64,000 nucleotides of DNA from Schistocephalus solidus (GCA_017591395.1 WEDG01002926.1:28145-92144), one strand, 5' to 3'. Counted from the first letter of the stretch, positions 49,130 to 61,720 are shown. A program made the numbers and translations. The notes: a model not told the origin generated them from the letters alone.

Positions 49130-49668
49130 GAGGCAGTTAGGGGGGGGTTGAATGCAGACCAGGTGGAGTGCTAGTTTTCTACTCTCAAGATCTCATAGCC
49201 ATCTGAAATGCCTGTTCGTAAATGACAGTGTGCATGCAGTGCAAGCTGCCCTAAGCTGTCGATGTCTACTGGCAGCAATCGAATCTGCGCTCCCAGCTGT
49301 CTGATCTCACTTTTGGCAAGCCGGCGTCGCCGTGGGCGTGAGCACAGTCAATGTTAGTAACCACGAAGTTTGGTATAAGGACTGTTCTCTCTGCTGTGCT
49401 AAGATGAGGCCCATTGTCTCAAACATCTATTGCCAGTGTACATAATCTGAGAAGCACGCGATAACAAGTAAAGTAAGTTGGCGTCCAAGGGGAGTGCTCC
49501 TGAGCAGCAGAACAAATATTTTAGCAAATTGAAAAGAAGAAACTGCATATAGCAGATTAAATAATCTCTTATATTAACAGTGGCCATGCGTATCCTCTAG
49601 CGTCTGTTTTTGTGAGTAAGTGTTTAATAATTAGATTTGGCGGATATGAAGCAAAAAGCACAAACTTC
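49130..49668 (+). repeat. Dispersed repeat, copy B
   Basis: Direct neighbour of copy A and clearly more similar to the inverted copy C: both have TGGCGTCCAAGGGGAGTGCTC, the block for AGATTAAATAATCTCTT and the TTTTTGTGAGTAAGTGT stretch. Confidence 0.65.
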
Positions 49669-49669
49669 T

Positions 49670-51415
49670 CACGCGTGATATTTCTATATTCCAAATGTTT
49701 TGTAATCTAATAAACTGAATAGTTTTCTGGGTGGAATGGGATCAAACGTGTAGTTTGTAACACATTTTAAGCAACTCAGCCTTCGTATGTAATTAAATCA
49801 AGATTTCCGTAAAGATTTGCTGAAGTGCGTTAATCGCAATATTGCATCCTGGGACATACTTTTCCAAGAAAATTAATAGGTTTCGGCGAATAGGTGTCAT
49901 TGTATGTATTCAGACACACTTAATTCCCTGTTTTCAAGACTCTTAAATTTTAACTCGCGGTATGCCTCAACTGAAAAAGCCATATTTTCTCAACTTCACC
50001 TAGTTGCGTGTGATTGAGATGGAAAAATGAGGCAAGTTTCCCATTAATAGAATAACGACGGCGACCGTGGAACTGCTGAGCACTGGGCCCGAATACCATG
50101 GAGTCCATCGTTGGATTTGGACTCTCCGTTGACCCATGATGGATTTGAACATGAGATGATCGCATGTGACCATTAATTTAAATCAAAATTGTATATTTTA
50201 ATCCCAATTAAGTTATGATTGACCAATTTGATGAAGTCGTTAATCCGAACATCATTAACTGATAAGTCTCAAAACAATAAGGCCTCCACGGATGCAGATT
50301 GGTCAGTGAATTTGCAGGCAGCCGTTCACCTGTGTAAGAGTGTATATCTTGCAAACGCCAGAACCATAACAATTTCTACTTTTTGGGAAGAAAACATAGA
50401 AATAATGATACTGTATAAAGATTTGATGTTTTATTCTTATTGTATCTGCTCACGTTACGTGTAGCACTTTATAACCTTGTAGAAGTTGTCAGCTAGGCAT
50501 TGACTGCGAGGACACCAGAGTGACATCCAATAAACAATGTAACATGCATGTTCCCTTATCAGATCGGTGGACGCCACATTTAAACATATTCTTGCATATA
50601 GTTATGTGAAATACCATTACCATAACTGCCCATTATTAAATAATCAATTTAAGTTAAATGAAAATGATTTGTTAAAGCACGTGCGCTATTTTTACCCTCC
50701 AACAACGTCATTTTTATCGCAAAAGCAACCGACGTTTTTCATGCCATTCACATTTCCAGTATGTTCAGCATATTTGGAAGGATGCCTCTGAAGATTTAAA
50801 CTAAAAACCTCCATGTTTTACGAATATTGGCTACTTTAGGTAACGCTCTTGAGAGGCGAGCAATGTCGAATCTCTTCGTTAGTGTTTGTTATGCTATTTC
50901 ATCTTAGATGGTTAATAGCCACAGAATATCAAAATTGTATCTGATCACAGTTGCTAAACGAATGGATTCAGGGTATAAGTAAAGAACAAGGTTGTTCATT
51001 CGCCGGCATCATGGCTTTATTTGTAAAGGATTTCGAAATCTTACTAAAGTCTGTCGTCAGAGGTAAAAATGGCATTAAAACAAGCAAGAGTAATAGGGGG
51101 TAGGGGGCATTCAGAAATCAGTGACGCAAGGCCGGAGTTAAATGCGCAGCACTCGATTTGCCGGCAAACATGATTTAGTTTTGTTTTTAGGGGGATTATA
51201 TCAGTGCTAGACTGAATAAAATTAAACGATAATATTAGGATAAGGTGAAATTTAGATATTTGTTCTTTGACTAGCAGAAGTAAAGCTGATATGCGCAGTC
51301 AAAATGAGTCCATTTTACATAAGCAGTTGTCTAGCTACATTAATAACCATCCCCTCGACGTGCGCCAACGGAGGCTTAAACCCCTGCCTTGTTGCTCAGT
51401 GTTTCTTAAACTGCT
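49670..51415. other. No supported gene
   Basis: No conserved frames or repeats were recognised. Short ORFs at 50,219-50,464 and 50,567-50,791 have no splice or homology support. Confidence 0.45.
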
Positions 51416-51419
51416 CGTA

Positions 51420-52250
51420 GGTGAAACAATTAAAAAAATGTATTTATCCCCTATAAAAAAGTCTATGACAGATAACGCAGGGCTCACTCTATCACACAGC
51501 ACCACATTTGTTTAGTGACAATGAAGTTTCAATCTAATTGACAGGAGGAAACGTAAGACATGTAAATTAAAATATTCCACCTATATCGTTTTCATGAGCA
51601 CCTAACACAACGGATGGATTGAAAAGTCTTCCGGAAATTTTATTCTCATCCGTTCATGAAACATTATTGGAAATGTCAGGAAATACAGGGCAAAGTAACG
51701 AGACAAAAAAAAACACAATTTTGGGGTGTCATATACAAGGACATTATTTTGGGCTGAAGGAACCAATACTACACAATATCAAATTAATTTTCGAAATGAG
51801 CAGAGAATGGTATATTTATGTAGGAATAATAATTGCAGTTTGATAGGGTTTTACCACCTGTTAGTAGATAAAATATCAGGAGTCAGTGTCACGAAACATG
51901 TCGGGTAAATTGTGACAAAAATTGTCTATGTCGGGACCTAAAAATTTCTTGGAACGACTTCCATAAGCATGGTGACCGATTTCGATTATTATCAAATAAA
52001 GAATGTTTCTGGGAAAAAGAGCTTTTTTTAAACAAAGAACGTGTTTTAACCAGTGGTTAGTTACTAATTTTTGCTTTCGATTTTGTTAAATTCATGCTGC
52101 TGTTCGTGTTCCTCGACTAAAAGCAAGCTATAAAAATATCCCCATTACGCGTACAGTGAGCAGATAAAATACAAAGTTAACATCAATTTTTTTCATTATC
52201 ATTATGTCTTTACATTCCGAGGAGAAAATTGAAATTTTTATGATTCTGGT
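51420..52250 (+). repeat. Direct duplication, left copy
   Basis: Aligns over its whole length with 60,905-61,720 in the same orientation. Shared blocks include TTTAGTGACAA, GTTTCAATCTAATTGAC, TTTTGGGGTGTCATATA, GGACATTATTTTGGGCTGAAG, CCCCATTACGCGTACA and the final AAATTGAAAT region. Differences are moderate. It could be a decayed transposon; no terminal repeats were identified. Confidence 0.7.
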
Positions 52251-52914
52251 GTTAGCCACATAGAAACTCTCACACAGGTAACGGATGCCTGCAAATTCAC
52301 TTAAATATCTGCATTCATGTAGGCGTTATTATCTTGAAACTTGTCAGTCAATAATGCTCGGATTTACGACTTCGTACACTTGGTCGATTGCATCTAAATA
52401 TGGATTGAAATATCAGATTTCAGTTTCAAGTAATGACAATGCTTCAATTTGAGCTCACAAATTTACTCATAAATACAGCGCTCGAAAAGGCATTCCAGTT
52501 TCTGCTGTTTCCGTATTACATTACTTGAGAAAAAATGGTCTGAAATATTGTTTTCCAACAATAGAGCTAGAAGAGGTTACCCTGAGATTTCAATAGATTA
52601 GTGGCACTCTGTTCCATGCAAATGATCAACGTTTGGAGTCCTTAAAGCAGGGAATTCGGTGAATTTACATGCATACCATGAAACCTAAGCAAAGATGGAT
52701 ATAAAAATTAGTCGTCGATGACGTTATGGAATATTGCGACTAATCACTAAGGAAATATGTATATAACGTCAACGCACTTCGGCAAATATAAAGGGTTCCC
52801 TGATTTAATTGCACGCAAAGGCTCCGTTGCTTTATATAGCGTGAAAACTGCACAAAAGATCCCCTCTCAACCAGAAAACTTTACAATTTTTTAGATTAAA
52901 AACCTTTGGAATAC

Positions 52915-53510
52915 AGACATATCGCTTGTAGGAGATTGTGCTTCTTGCTTCGTGTCCGCCAAATCTCATTCGCACACACTTACTCACAAAAATGCAGGCT
53001 AGGGGATTTGCGTGGCCACTGTTAATAAAAGAGATTATTTAATCTGCTCTATGGAGTTTCTTCTTTTCAATTTGCTAAAATATTGGTTCTGCTGCTCAGG
53101 AGCACTCCCCTTGGACGCCACCTAACTTTACTTGTTATCACCTGCTACTGAGAGTATGAACGCTGGCGATAGATTTTTGAGACAATGGGCCTCATCTTAG
53201 CACAGCAGAGAGGACAATCTGTACGGCAGACGTCGTAGCTGCTCAAATTGACTTTTTTCAGCCCAACGGCCTCGCCGGATTGCCGTCAGTTAGACCAGAC
53301 AGCTGGGTGCACGGGGTCGATTGCTGCCAGTACATGTCGCCACCACATGGTTTAGGGCAGCTCGCACTACACCCACACTATCAATTACCATCAGGCAGGT
53401 CATCCGGCTAGGCGATCTGGAGAGCAGAAGGCTGAAAATTATAATCCACACTCTCTCCACCACATCTGCATTAAACCGCCCTAAATGCCCGCAGCCTTGT
53501 TGTCAGTACC
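52915..53510 (-). repeat. Dispersed repeat, inverted copy C
   Basis: Reverse complement of copies A and B, extending a little further than either (to a GGGCGGTTTAATGCAGA block near 53,470). With copy B it forms an inverted pair with a loop of about 3.25 kb. Confidence 0.65.
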
Positions 53511-53519
53511 AGGAGGTCA

Positions 53520-54690
53520 AAATTTGAGAACAATATTTCTTAACTTCCGTAGCTTCGTAGCTAACATCTCTGTTGGCATTTTAACTAAAATTGCTTACTT
53601 TATTCAGAATGATGCTTCCATGTGAAACATTGTTCGCTTCCTACGATTCAGAGGACGTTTTTTCGATGGTAAATAGGCAGTTATGCGTTGGAGATCCATT
53701 AATACTTTTGAATGACATTTCTCATATTTGATACCTCTCTATTTATCTTCGAAGTTTTTGGACTTTGGTTGTAGGAGAGTATGACTGGAGGTCAGTGCAT
53801 CCACGCATGATACCTACAAATCCCTTAAATCTTACCGTACCTCCACCATATACGCACATTCTATAATTTAAGAGAGCTTGCCTACGACGTACAAGTCACA
53901 ATTTTAAAGTGAACTACTGCATGGGAAATCTAATACGATGGCAGTTAACGTTTTTTGAATGGTAAATTCAGATCAATATAGTCAAACACGTCAGCAGAAT
54001 CAACGTGGCTATCACGTTCGAGGTAATTGACGGATAACTTCATAGTATTCTTCAGTTGTGTATCGTGAATATGGCGGACCTTGAGTCAATCTTCTGATAG
54101 CAAACGTTCAGATTCAATTTATGCTTTTCATATATTTAAGGTTCTTCCCACATCCCTGTGCACTCGGGATCGGCTTGTTGTTTAGCATTATAAATATGAG
54201 TTCGTTGGGCCATCGGCAGTCAAATTGATGCGTACAGCGCACGGAAGGAAACGGTGCCACGCAGTTTCAATTTTTACCAGTCTTTGCACTGAAACAAACA
54301 TTTCACAGACATTTATTGGTTCAAATTACTGAATCAATTAATAGAATCTTCCATCGAGTTGCCTTTGAACGCTCTTTGTTTGACCAGGAGAAATATCCAA
54401 ATCTAGCACCCTGCAGGAAATCTTGGCTTTGCCTACACAACCTTCTAGTTTAATCCAGTCTCTAACTGCTCATCAGGGTTTCTGAAGAGTATTTACAAAA
54501 CAGGCTGAGTCATTTATTATCCATATTCTGTCTAACACATTGTGAAATGTATATCGAGTAACTCATTAACAAAAATACTTTCCAAACGTCCACTAGCGGA
54601 CGTAATTAAAAACGTTCCCAGGGCTTTCATACATTTGTAAAAAAGGCGGAGTAGATAATTTATATACCGCTTATGTAAAACCGCCGGAAG
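53520..54690. other. No supported gene
   Basis: Nothing recognised apart from a short degenerate telomere-like CCTTAACCTAAACCTA at its right edge (about 54,695-54,710). Confidence 0.45.
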
Positions 54691-54758
54691 CGTAACCTTA
54701 ACCTAAACCTAGCCACTTGTTAGTTCGTGAAGCACTACCCAAGAATTCAAAAAATCAT

Positions 54759-54834
54759 GCCGAAAGCCGGGATTGAGCCCGCGAGCACCAATGCCATGGC
54801 GACGCTCATTAGCCACTCGATCACCTTATCACGG
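54759..54834 (-). other. tRNA-like sequence at the LINE 5' side
   Basis: On the minus strand a GATCGAGTGGCTAAT block (A-box-like, 54,822-54,808) is followed by GGGCTCAATCCCG (B-box-like, 54,780-54,768), with CATGG between them. The T-arm pairing GCGGG/CTC...CCCG is partly visible. It is translated as part of the ORF starting at 54,727 and overlaps the start of the CR1-like element, so it may be an older tRNA-derived retroposon or part of a chimeric 5' end. Confidence 0.4.
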
Positions 54835-54867
54835 CGGCGGGCGCATTCTCAAATTAATATTCGCGCT

Positions 54868-55785
54868 ATTGACGGCACTGCCATTTGTGGTGGCTGTCAG
54901 AAATTGTCCATGAAGCTAACCCACCTCGAGGATGAGATAAGAAAAGTAAAATCTGCGTTGAAAGGCACCTCTCATGCATAAGATGTCACTCAGGAGTCCA
55001 CTGAGCGACTTACCAGGAGCAAAACCATTAATATTCGACCAAATGGTATTGTAACAATAACTTCGGCAGCTACTACGGCTACCACACAACAAGTAGCAAT
55101 GGCACAGGGCAAAAACAAACCCACCTAAAACAAAAAAAGCTCTCCAAAACGCAAATCTGACACCAAGAAGGAAAACGTTAATGGGCAACCGACTTCGAGA
55201 GATGCCTCAAAATAGCTCGAACAATGGGCTTCAACCAGTGCCCTTCCAACGACAGGAAATACTGAGATTCCCACACCAAGCACAAGCAGTGATATTGATT
55301 CCTCAAACGTAACTACCACCTACGATTCAAAATCGTCGAAGCCGTGGACTTCGCCAAAACCAATAAAAATGCCGGGACAAAGCCAACATATAGCCAATCA
55401 GCATCTGCTCCATCATCACCAGTGCGCAACGTGGAACCTTTCCACCAGATATAGGAAGACAGCGTTGTTGGTACAAAAAATGCCACTGACAGAAAAAAAA
55501 TATGTATTTATGCAGGGACTACCTGAATCAACAGCTACAACTCCAGTAGACCGATATTCCGAAGACATGAACCGCTTTCGTGAACTCTTGAATAATATTC
55601 TGGAACCTAATACGTCGATTGAACTGGAAAAAGCCTTCCGCCTTGGAAAACGGCCCGAAAGCCAATCTGAATCAACACGTCCTAGGCCTCTTAAAGTTAT
55701 CTTGACCAGTAGCCATGAAGCCAGTCTCATTCTGTCGAGGCGCTTTAAGCTAAAAAACTCAAACCCTGGATTTTCTTTTAAATAG
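54868..55785 (+). pseudogene. LINE ORF1, three in-frame stops
   Basis: A single frame runs through the whole interval and is interrupted only by TAA at 54,979 and 55,126 and TAG at 55,213. The N-terminal part has a C-x-x-C and a heptad-like stretch (LSMKLTHLEDEIRKVKSAL), the middle is Ser/Thr/Lys-rich, and the C-terminal part (KYVFMQGLPES ... AFRLGKRPES ... RPLKVIL) is the nucleic-acid-binding segment typical of CR1-type ORF1 proteins. It was probably the RNA-binding partner of the reverse transcriptase. Confidence 0.65.
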
Positions 55786-56012
55786 GATTTCTCACCTGTG
55801 GAGCGGAGAAAACGCCATTAACTTGTCATCGAATTGAGATGGCGGCTTGGCGAATGGGAAACAAATTTGGTTTTTTACAACAACGAAGTGATCCATCGTC
55901 CATTGCTCTCCTCTTGGAGAGGCCCGTTCCGGATGACCACGCAGTCGACCCTGTAAAGGGGGGCTCGGGCCCGACCGTAAGCCCTTCCCGGTCAAACTGA
56001 AAACTAACATTC

Positions 56013-56511
56013 ATGTACATCAATGCAGAGAGTATGCTATCAGAGTTCGACGAGCTTAAGATTCATATCTGCGATCTATCTCCAGATATAATTTCCGTAA
56101 CAGAAACTTGGTTGTCCCAAAATGTGGACGCCTGGGATGAAACTATGGCTGGCTACCAACTTTTTAGAAAATGACAGGAAAGAGCGTCAAGGTGGCGGCG
56201 TATTCACATATTTAAAAAGTGAACTTAAAGTTTTAGACAAAACTTATAAACTGGTGTCTACTTCCGAGGGGATATGGCTTTCCATAAAAGTGCTGGATTC
56301 ATCAAGTGTAGATGTCCCGATAGTCTACCATACACCGAGAAGAGACCCCGTAGCCAATGCATACCTGCTAGAGGAGCTTGAAAATATTTCTACACGGTTG
56401 GATATCCGGATCATGGGTGACTTCAATGCGCCTCACATCGACTGGAGCTCGGCCTGCGCACCCAGCACTGATCTAGGCTTTGACGGTTGCCGTCTAAGCA
56501 TGAAAAAGTAA
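56013..56511 (+). pseudogene. LINE ORF2 endonuclease domain, frameshifted
   Basis: The first part (56,013-56,174) reads MLSEFDELKIHICDLSPDII, then SVTETWLS with the catalytic Glu of this fold. It then shifts frame near 56,165 and continues in the frame of 56,122 with GGGVFTYLKS and MGDFNAPHIDW (the Asp/Asn pair). The final SDH-type motif was not seen: the frame ends at 56,509 after CRLSMKK. An L1-EN-like endonuclease that nicks target DNA is known for this family; this copy cannot be active. Confidence 0.7.
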
Positions 56512-56652
56512 GCTACATCTAACACAGCATGTCACTCTTCCAACAAGGGTGTGCGGAGGACAACAGGCCAATTGCCTGTACCTAGTTCTCACGTAGTCGC
56601 AGGACAGCATCGACGAAGTTTCATTTCTAACACCGCTAGATAAATAAACCAA

Positions 56653-58390
56653 GTGGTACTGCGATGGGAGTACTCACTATTTAATAAACCAGAAAGACTC
56701 ACAACACTCAGAAGGAATATATGGCAAGGCAATTTCTGTGGAATGAGGGCCGAACTCACGCGCACTCAGTGGGAACATTTATTCGTTGGAAACATAACCG
56801 AGGACTGGGAAACGCTCCGGAACGTACTGCACAGGCTCATCGAAAATCACTGTCCAATTTTGAGAAAAAGGTTAATGAAGAGACCGCCATGGCTTACGCA
56901 GGCCTTAAAACTTGAAGGTAACAAAAAGCGGAAATTGTGGAAAAATCGCTTACGGATGGAACTCCTGCATGTATAAATGCGACCAAAATGCAGAGAAATC
57001 GGGAAAAGGGCCTAATTTTTAGGAAAAGACAAGATGTAGAAGTGGACCTGCTGAACCGAGCCACCACGAATCCTAAAGTATTTTCTGATACGTCTGCTGG
57101 AGACCACTTAGAGTAATGACATTACTGAAGACAGTGCGAAGACTGATCATCTTTCTAATTTTTTGGCCTGTTTTCACAAAGGGAACGAGGTACGATTACC
57201 CTACCGATGGCTTTGAAATGGATACAATAGTGGAGACTGTTCATTTCACCGAGAATATTGTCCTCAAGGAACTTTTGGGGTGAACGGAATGTAAGTCAAC
57301 GAGTCCCGATAAAGTACCGGCGCAGCTGTTGAAAGATGCCGTTCCTAGAACATAACCAACTGCTTTCCAAGGTCCAGCATGGTTTCCGTAGAGGGAGGTT
57401 CTGCGTCACAAATTTCCTCTTATGTTTAAAACGTTGGACTGAGGCGGTCGATAGAGGAAATATGGTGCACGCAGTCTATATCGACTTCAGAAAGACTTTT
57501 GATAGCATGCCGCACCACCGACTTGTTTATAAACTCAACCGCATAGGAGTTAGAGGTAGACTTCGGACATGGATAGAAAACTTCTTAACTGCCGTTCACA
57601 AACTGTCCATATCAGCGAGAAACAGTCAACCAAGGTTGAGGTTTAGGGTCATGTTCCCCAAGGCTCTGTTCTCAGCCCTTTTTTGTTCATCGTCATCATT
57701 AACGATGGTGCCAACGATCTGGACTGTGACATTGTCGATGATATCAAACTTTGGCTGACGAAGAGAACTTGCAGGCAAGCTTGAATAGACTCCAGAAATG
57801 GTCAAATGACTGGCTCTTGCCGTTTAATGAGAGCAAGTGCAACATCATAAAAGTCTGGAACAGCAGTCTTTTGAACCATAAGGTTCACCGTCTGGATGGC
57901 ATTCCATTGAAAGTAGTGGATGCCTAAAAGGACCTGGAAGTCTGTATCAAGCCCTCGCTTAAACTCTCTCTTCATTGCGCAAAGGAAAAGAAGTCCGCCA
58001 TGTCAAATCTTAACCTCGTTAAACGAGCTTTTGCAGCCTTTACTGCCGATTGCTTCGGTCAAGTCTTCGGAACATTCATGTGGCCGCATTTGGAGTCCAC
58101 TATCCAAGCTTGGAGACCCTGGGTGGCGAAGGACATCAACATCCTCGAAAAGGTCCAAAGGCGAGCAACCAAACTTGTCCGTGGACATGGCTCACAGCCT
58201 TATGAAACAAAGCTGTCAAATCTCAATCTCTTTCCCATGCGCTTTGGACAGCTTCGTGGAGACCTGATACTAAAATTCTGCATACTACGCATCGGGAACT
58301 GTTGTCTCGTACCAGATGATTTCTTCGAGTTTGCAACAACGATGAACTTGAGAGGTCATCCTCTCAAATTACGTGTGACTGGGCAAGGCT
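56653..58390 (+). pseudogene. LINE ORF2 linker, reverse transcriptase and C-terminal region
   Basis: 56,653-56,976 is the linker (WEHLFVGNITEDWETLRNVL). The RT begins near 57,290 (SPDKVPAQLLKDA) and at 57,335 continues directly with FLEHNQLLSKVQHGFRRGR, so the fingers region normally between these motifs is missing. Then follow YIDFRKTFDS (catalytic Asp), a frameshift near 57,650, VPQGS in the shifted frame, and VDDIKLW where YADD or FADD is usual. The C-terminal part (57,960-58,390) has LEKVQRRATKLVRG and RGHPLKLRVTG, as at 63,489-63,905. Confidence 0.72.
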
Positions 58391-58559
58391 AGACACACGG
58401 AAGTACTTTTTCTCCAAATAAGTAGATGAAGCTTGGAATAATCTTCCTCTGGAGGTTAGTATGTCGGACGCCTTGGCAGTTTTTAAGCAAAAGTTAGTTC
58501 AATATAATGGTGTGAGCTACAACACGAACTGAAAGCTGCAAGAGTGACCTCAGCAAATA

Positions 58560-59420
58560 AGGTATTTAGGATACTATAAGCTATATTTGAGTAACATTTC
58601 TTTATGTTTGTTATTTTCGTTTGAGGGTTTTCACTCTCCCACAATTGCCATGCTGAGGTCTCCGAGGTCTTCGCTGCTTAATTGTTTGCAAACCTTGGTG
58701 ACACCGTGATTTTTCGCATCAGCTGGACCTGGCGGCCATTGTCTATGCAGCGTATGAACGTTCTCCCTTGGTTTTAACCGCAACAGACCGAGGATGATCT
58801 GGGCGGATGTGCCTGCCTTTGAAATGAATCAACGGACTCTGCAATCAGCAAGAAAGCATCTGGCTGCACCTTCCGCACTTCGGTTCTGATTCATGTAAAC
58901 TCCACGATACCCCCCATCGGACCTCCTCCCTAAAGTCAAAAGTTTTTTTTCTCCTCAATATCACTGGTATTTTTTTCACTGTCTGCTCTTTTTCAACTAT
59001 GTTCCAGCCAGTTGACTCATATCAATTGGCCTCGCAAACATATCGAGATACGTTTTCTGATACCACAACTCGCATGTACAAAACGGGAATTCAAAGGTGA
59101 CTCACCTACATTTCCCTCACATATACTGATACTGATACTGAAGCATAGGCAAACAAGCAGAATGCATTCAACCTGCCAAAGAATCATACCGAAGCCTGCA
59201 GAGCTGTCAGTCATTTCTGCTGAAACAATAATTAACTTCAGTCCAATGGTAAACGACATTCATCCGTTAGCCACGGACAGGTTTTTTGAGAATTTACTTC
59301 GGAAGTTCAAAAGGCTTCTTAACTGTTCTACGTCGAGGCAAACTATTCAGTACCCTTGAATTTGTAGTAGAAATGGTACGTGAATATACTTAGTATAATG
59401 CAACATGAGCGGTCTATGGC
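58560..59420. other. No supported gene
   Basis: Only short frames on both strands; the 59,012-59,359 frame has no homology I recognise. Confidence 0.45.
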
Positions 59421-59424
59421 GCTA

Positions 59425-59705
59425 AACCCCGCATTGTTGGATCGCGCGTACACGAGGATAAGCTGGCTTTGAGGCTTGGTGACAGCTCCTCACAAGATGC
59501 CTCCAACAACTACGAAAGAGTTCATGCGTTCAACTTCGCAGCCACAACGATTATCGCCTCCGGCAGAAGGATGACAAGCCGATAACTGATTGAATCTTGG
59601 GCCTCCACTGAGAATTCGGTCAATCGATTTATGCATTTGGCGCTGGCAAATCGAGCGCTGTGCAGTTACCTTCGGAAAGCGTCACTGATGTCTGATCAGC
59701 CCCTA
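59425..59705 (+). mobile_element. Penelope-like element fragment
   Basis: Three short stretches in different frames: ALLDRAYT near 59,430, LLTRCLQQ near 59,485, and LIESWASTENSVNRFMHL near 59,588-59,640. The first two recall the C-terminal end of the reverse transcriptase and the last the end of the endonuclease, so the piece is collapsed. Based on remembered motif order only. Confidence 0.38.
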
Positions 59706-59709
59706 CCTC

Positions 59710-60900
59710 CTAGACTGTTGCTGGTTTTTAATGCAGTTTTGACCTCTGACGATAGATTCCAGTACAATGCCGGAACCCTCAGCCGTATGAAGCCATGATT
59801 CAGGTGATCAGATACAATGCGTATTTGCAGTCTAAGCTTAAAAAAACATTACGAACGCTGACGAGCACATTCGTACATTAGTGGCCTACCAGGTCAATTA
59901 CCTAAATTAGTTAATATTCGTAACACCTGGAGGTTCTTATTTGGCATCTTCAGCCACATCTTGCCGAAAAAGCTGAATTTAATGGGAAAATTTATGTCAT
60001 GTGGAACCTGGTTTTTTTGTGATTCAGAGGACGTTATTCGAGGACATGCATAAGTCACGTGATTTTACAAAGCATTTTAGTTTAACTGAATTTAATGGGG
60101 CCGTTATGGTTATGGAATCCATCAAGGGTTAATTATACAGTACTTTTTGTACGTATATGTTTTATTGTGACGCTGACCGATGCTGGTTACGAAACATGTA
60201 TGTTGCGTTTGAGGTCGCTCTGGCGCGCTCGCAGTCAATGCCAAGCTGTCGACTGCGACGAATTTTGAAATTGATACAATATTTTTGACAGCTCCGCAGG
60301 GTGGATGGAGTACCATCCAACATACGCAAACGTGCTGATGGAAAAAAAGCTTCAGACAGCTTCACATTTTGCATTTGCACACATAGGCAAGGGTGTGAAG
60401 TGAGTTTTTTCCTCTGCCAAATACATAATTAGCTGCAACCTTAAGCCTACCATAGGAGCGGACAGAGAGTTCATACGAGCTTCTCCACCTTCCCTTTGGG
60501 CAGCATACGATTACTTCTGTTTGAGAGGGTTTTTCTTCAAAGCCTGAAAAAGGCCACGAAGTTGTTATCCTTAACCGGAAGGACTTTGGGAGATCTATTA
60601 ATAGGGCGTTCAAAGATTTAACGATCTACGTAACCTAGTGAAACTGGAAATCAAAATTTCGTTTCAACAAAATTGCAGTCCATTTCACCAAGTCACTAAG
60701 GATGACGATAGCAGATGTCAGCTTACGTAAGTACATAATTGATGGTAAATAGTGCTGATATTAGCATCAATGTCATTTGAAAACTGTAAAGCCAATGAGC
60801 AATACTAGGTAATTGTAGCATTGTTGGCAGGTTCAAGAGCGGAATATATACCGAATTTAGTTTTACTCAGTTTAACGTAGCCTGCGCAAACCCCTTTTCC
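59710..60900. other. No firm gene; one unexplained open frame
   Basis: The minus-strand frame at 60,362-60,613 (83 codons, Ser/Arg-rich, for example GFEEKPSQTEVIVCCPKGRW) looks more protein-like than chance but has no recognised domain. A second minus frame (60,122-60,316) follows in another phase. No splice sites were assigned. Confidence 0.3.
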
Positions 60901-60904
60901 AAGT

Positions 60905-61720
60905 TGAAACAATAAAACATACATTAATCACCTATATAAATCGAGCTCATTATACCAGAGAGCAACATATATGTTTAGTGACAACTTAGTTTCAATCTAA
61001 TTGACTAAGAGAAACGCGAGACATGTAAATCAAAATCCACCAAATTTATCGGTATCATGAACACATAACAAATGAATGGATTGAAAAGTCTTTGGAAAAT
61101 TTTACCCTCATTCTTTCATGAAACATTATTGGAAATGTCTGGAAATACAGTGCAAAGTAACGAGACCAAAAAAACACCATTTTGGGGTGTCATATAAAAG
61201 GACATTATTTTGGGCTGAAGGGACCGATACTCCACAATACCAAATTAATTTTCAAAATGAACAGTTAATGATATATTAATGTACGATAACTAGCTAGAGT
61301 TTGATAAGGTTATACCACCTGTTAGTCGATCAAAATATCAGGAATCAGTGGCACGAAACATGTCAGGTAAATTGTGCCGAAACATGTCTTTGTCGGAACC
61401 TTAACATTTCTCAGTACGACTTCCATTAGCATAGTGACCGATTCCGATTATTATCAAAAAAGTAGGTTTCTGGGAAAAGAGCTTTTTTTCAACAAAGAAC
61501 ATGTAATTTACAATATTAATTTACTAACATTGATTTCTATTTTGTTAACTTCATGCAGCTATTGATGTTCCTCGACCAATGCAAGCTAGTATATATCCCC
61601 ATTACGCGTACAATGAGCAGATTAAGTAAATATTTAATATCAATTCTTTATGCAGTATCATTATTTATTTGTGTTTTGAGGAAAAAAATTGAAATTGTGA
61701 TGGTTATGGCGTATCATACG
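60905..61720 (+). repeat. Direct duplication, right copy
   Basis: Partner of 51,420-52,250, about 9.45 kb away. Small indels separate the two throughout, so they are not a recent assembly artefact. Confidence 0.7.

Larger units (their letters stand above)
54865..58550 (+). mobile_element. CR1-like non-LTR retrotransposon (LINE), nearly full length, inactive
   Basis: Contains in order an ORF1-like region, an apurinic-type endonuclease domain, a linker and a reverse transcriptase with its C-terminal region, all on the plus strand. Reading frame changes and stop codons interrupt every part. Neither the 5' end nor a 3' tail repeat could be fixed. It lies between the two copies of a direct duplication (51,420 and 60,905). 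Related to, but distinct from, the partial element at 63,232-64,000. Confidence 0.8.

Noticed and set aside
54691..54713. Internal telomeric repeat
   Set aside because: Only about three degenerate CCTAA-like units; too short and irregular to claim.
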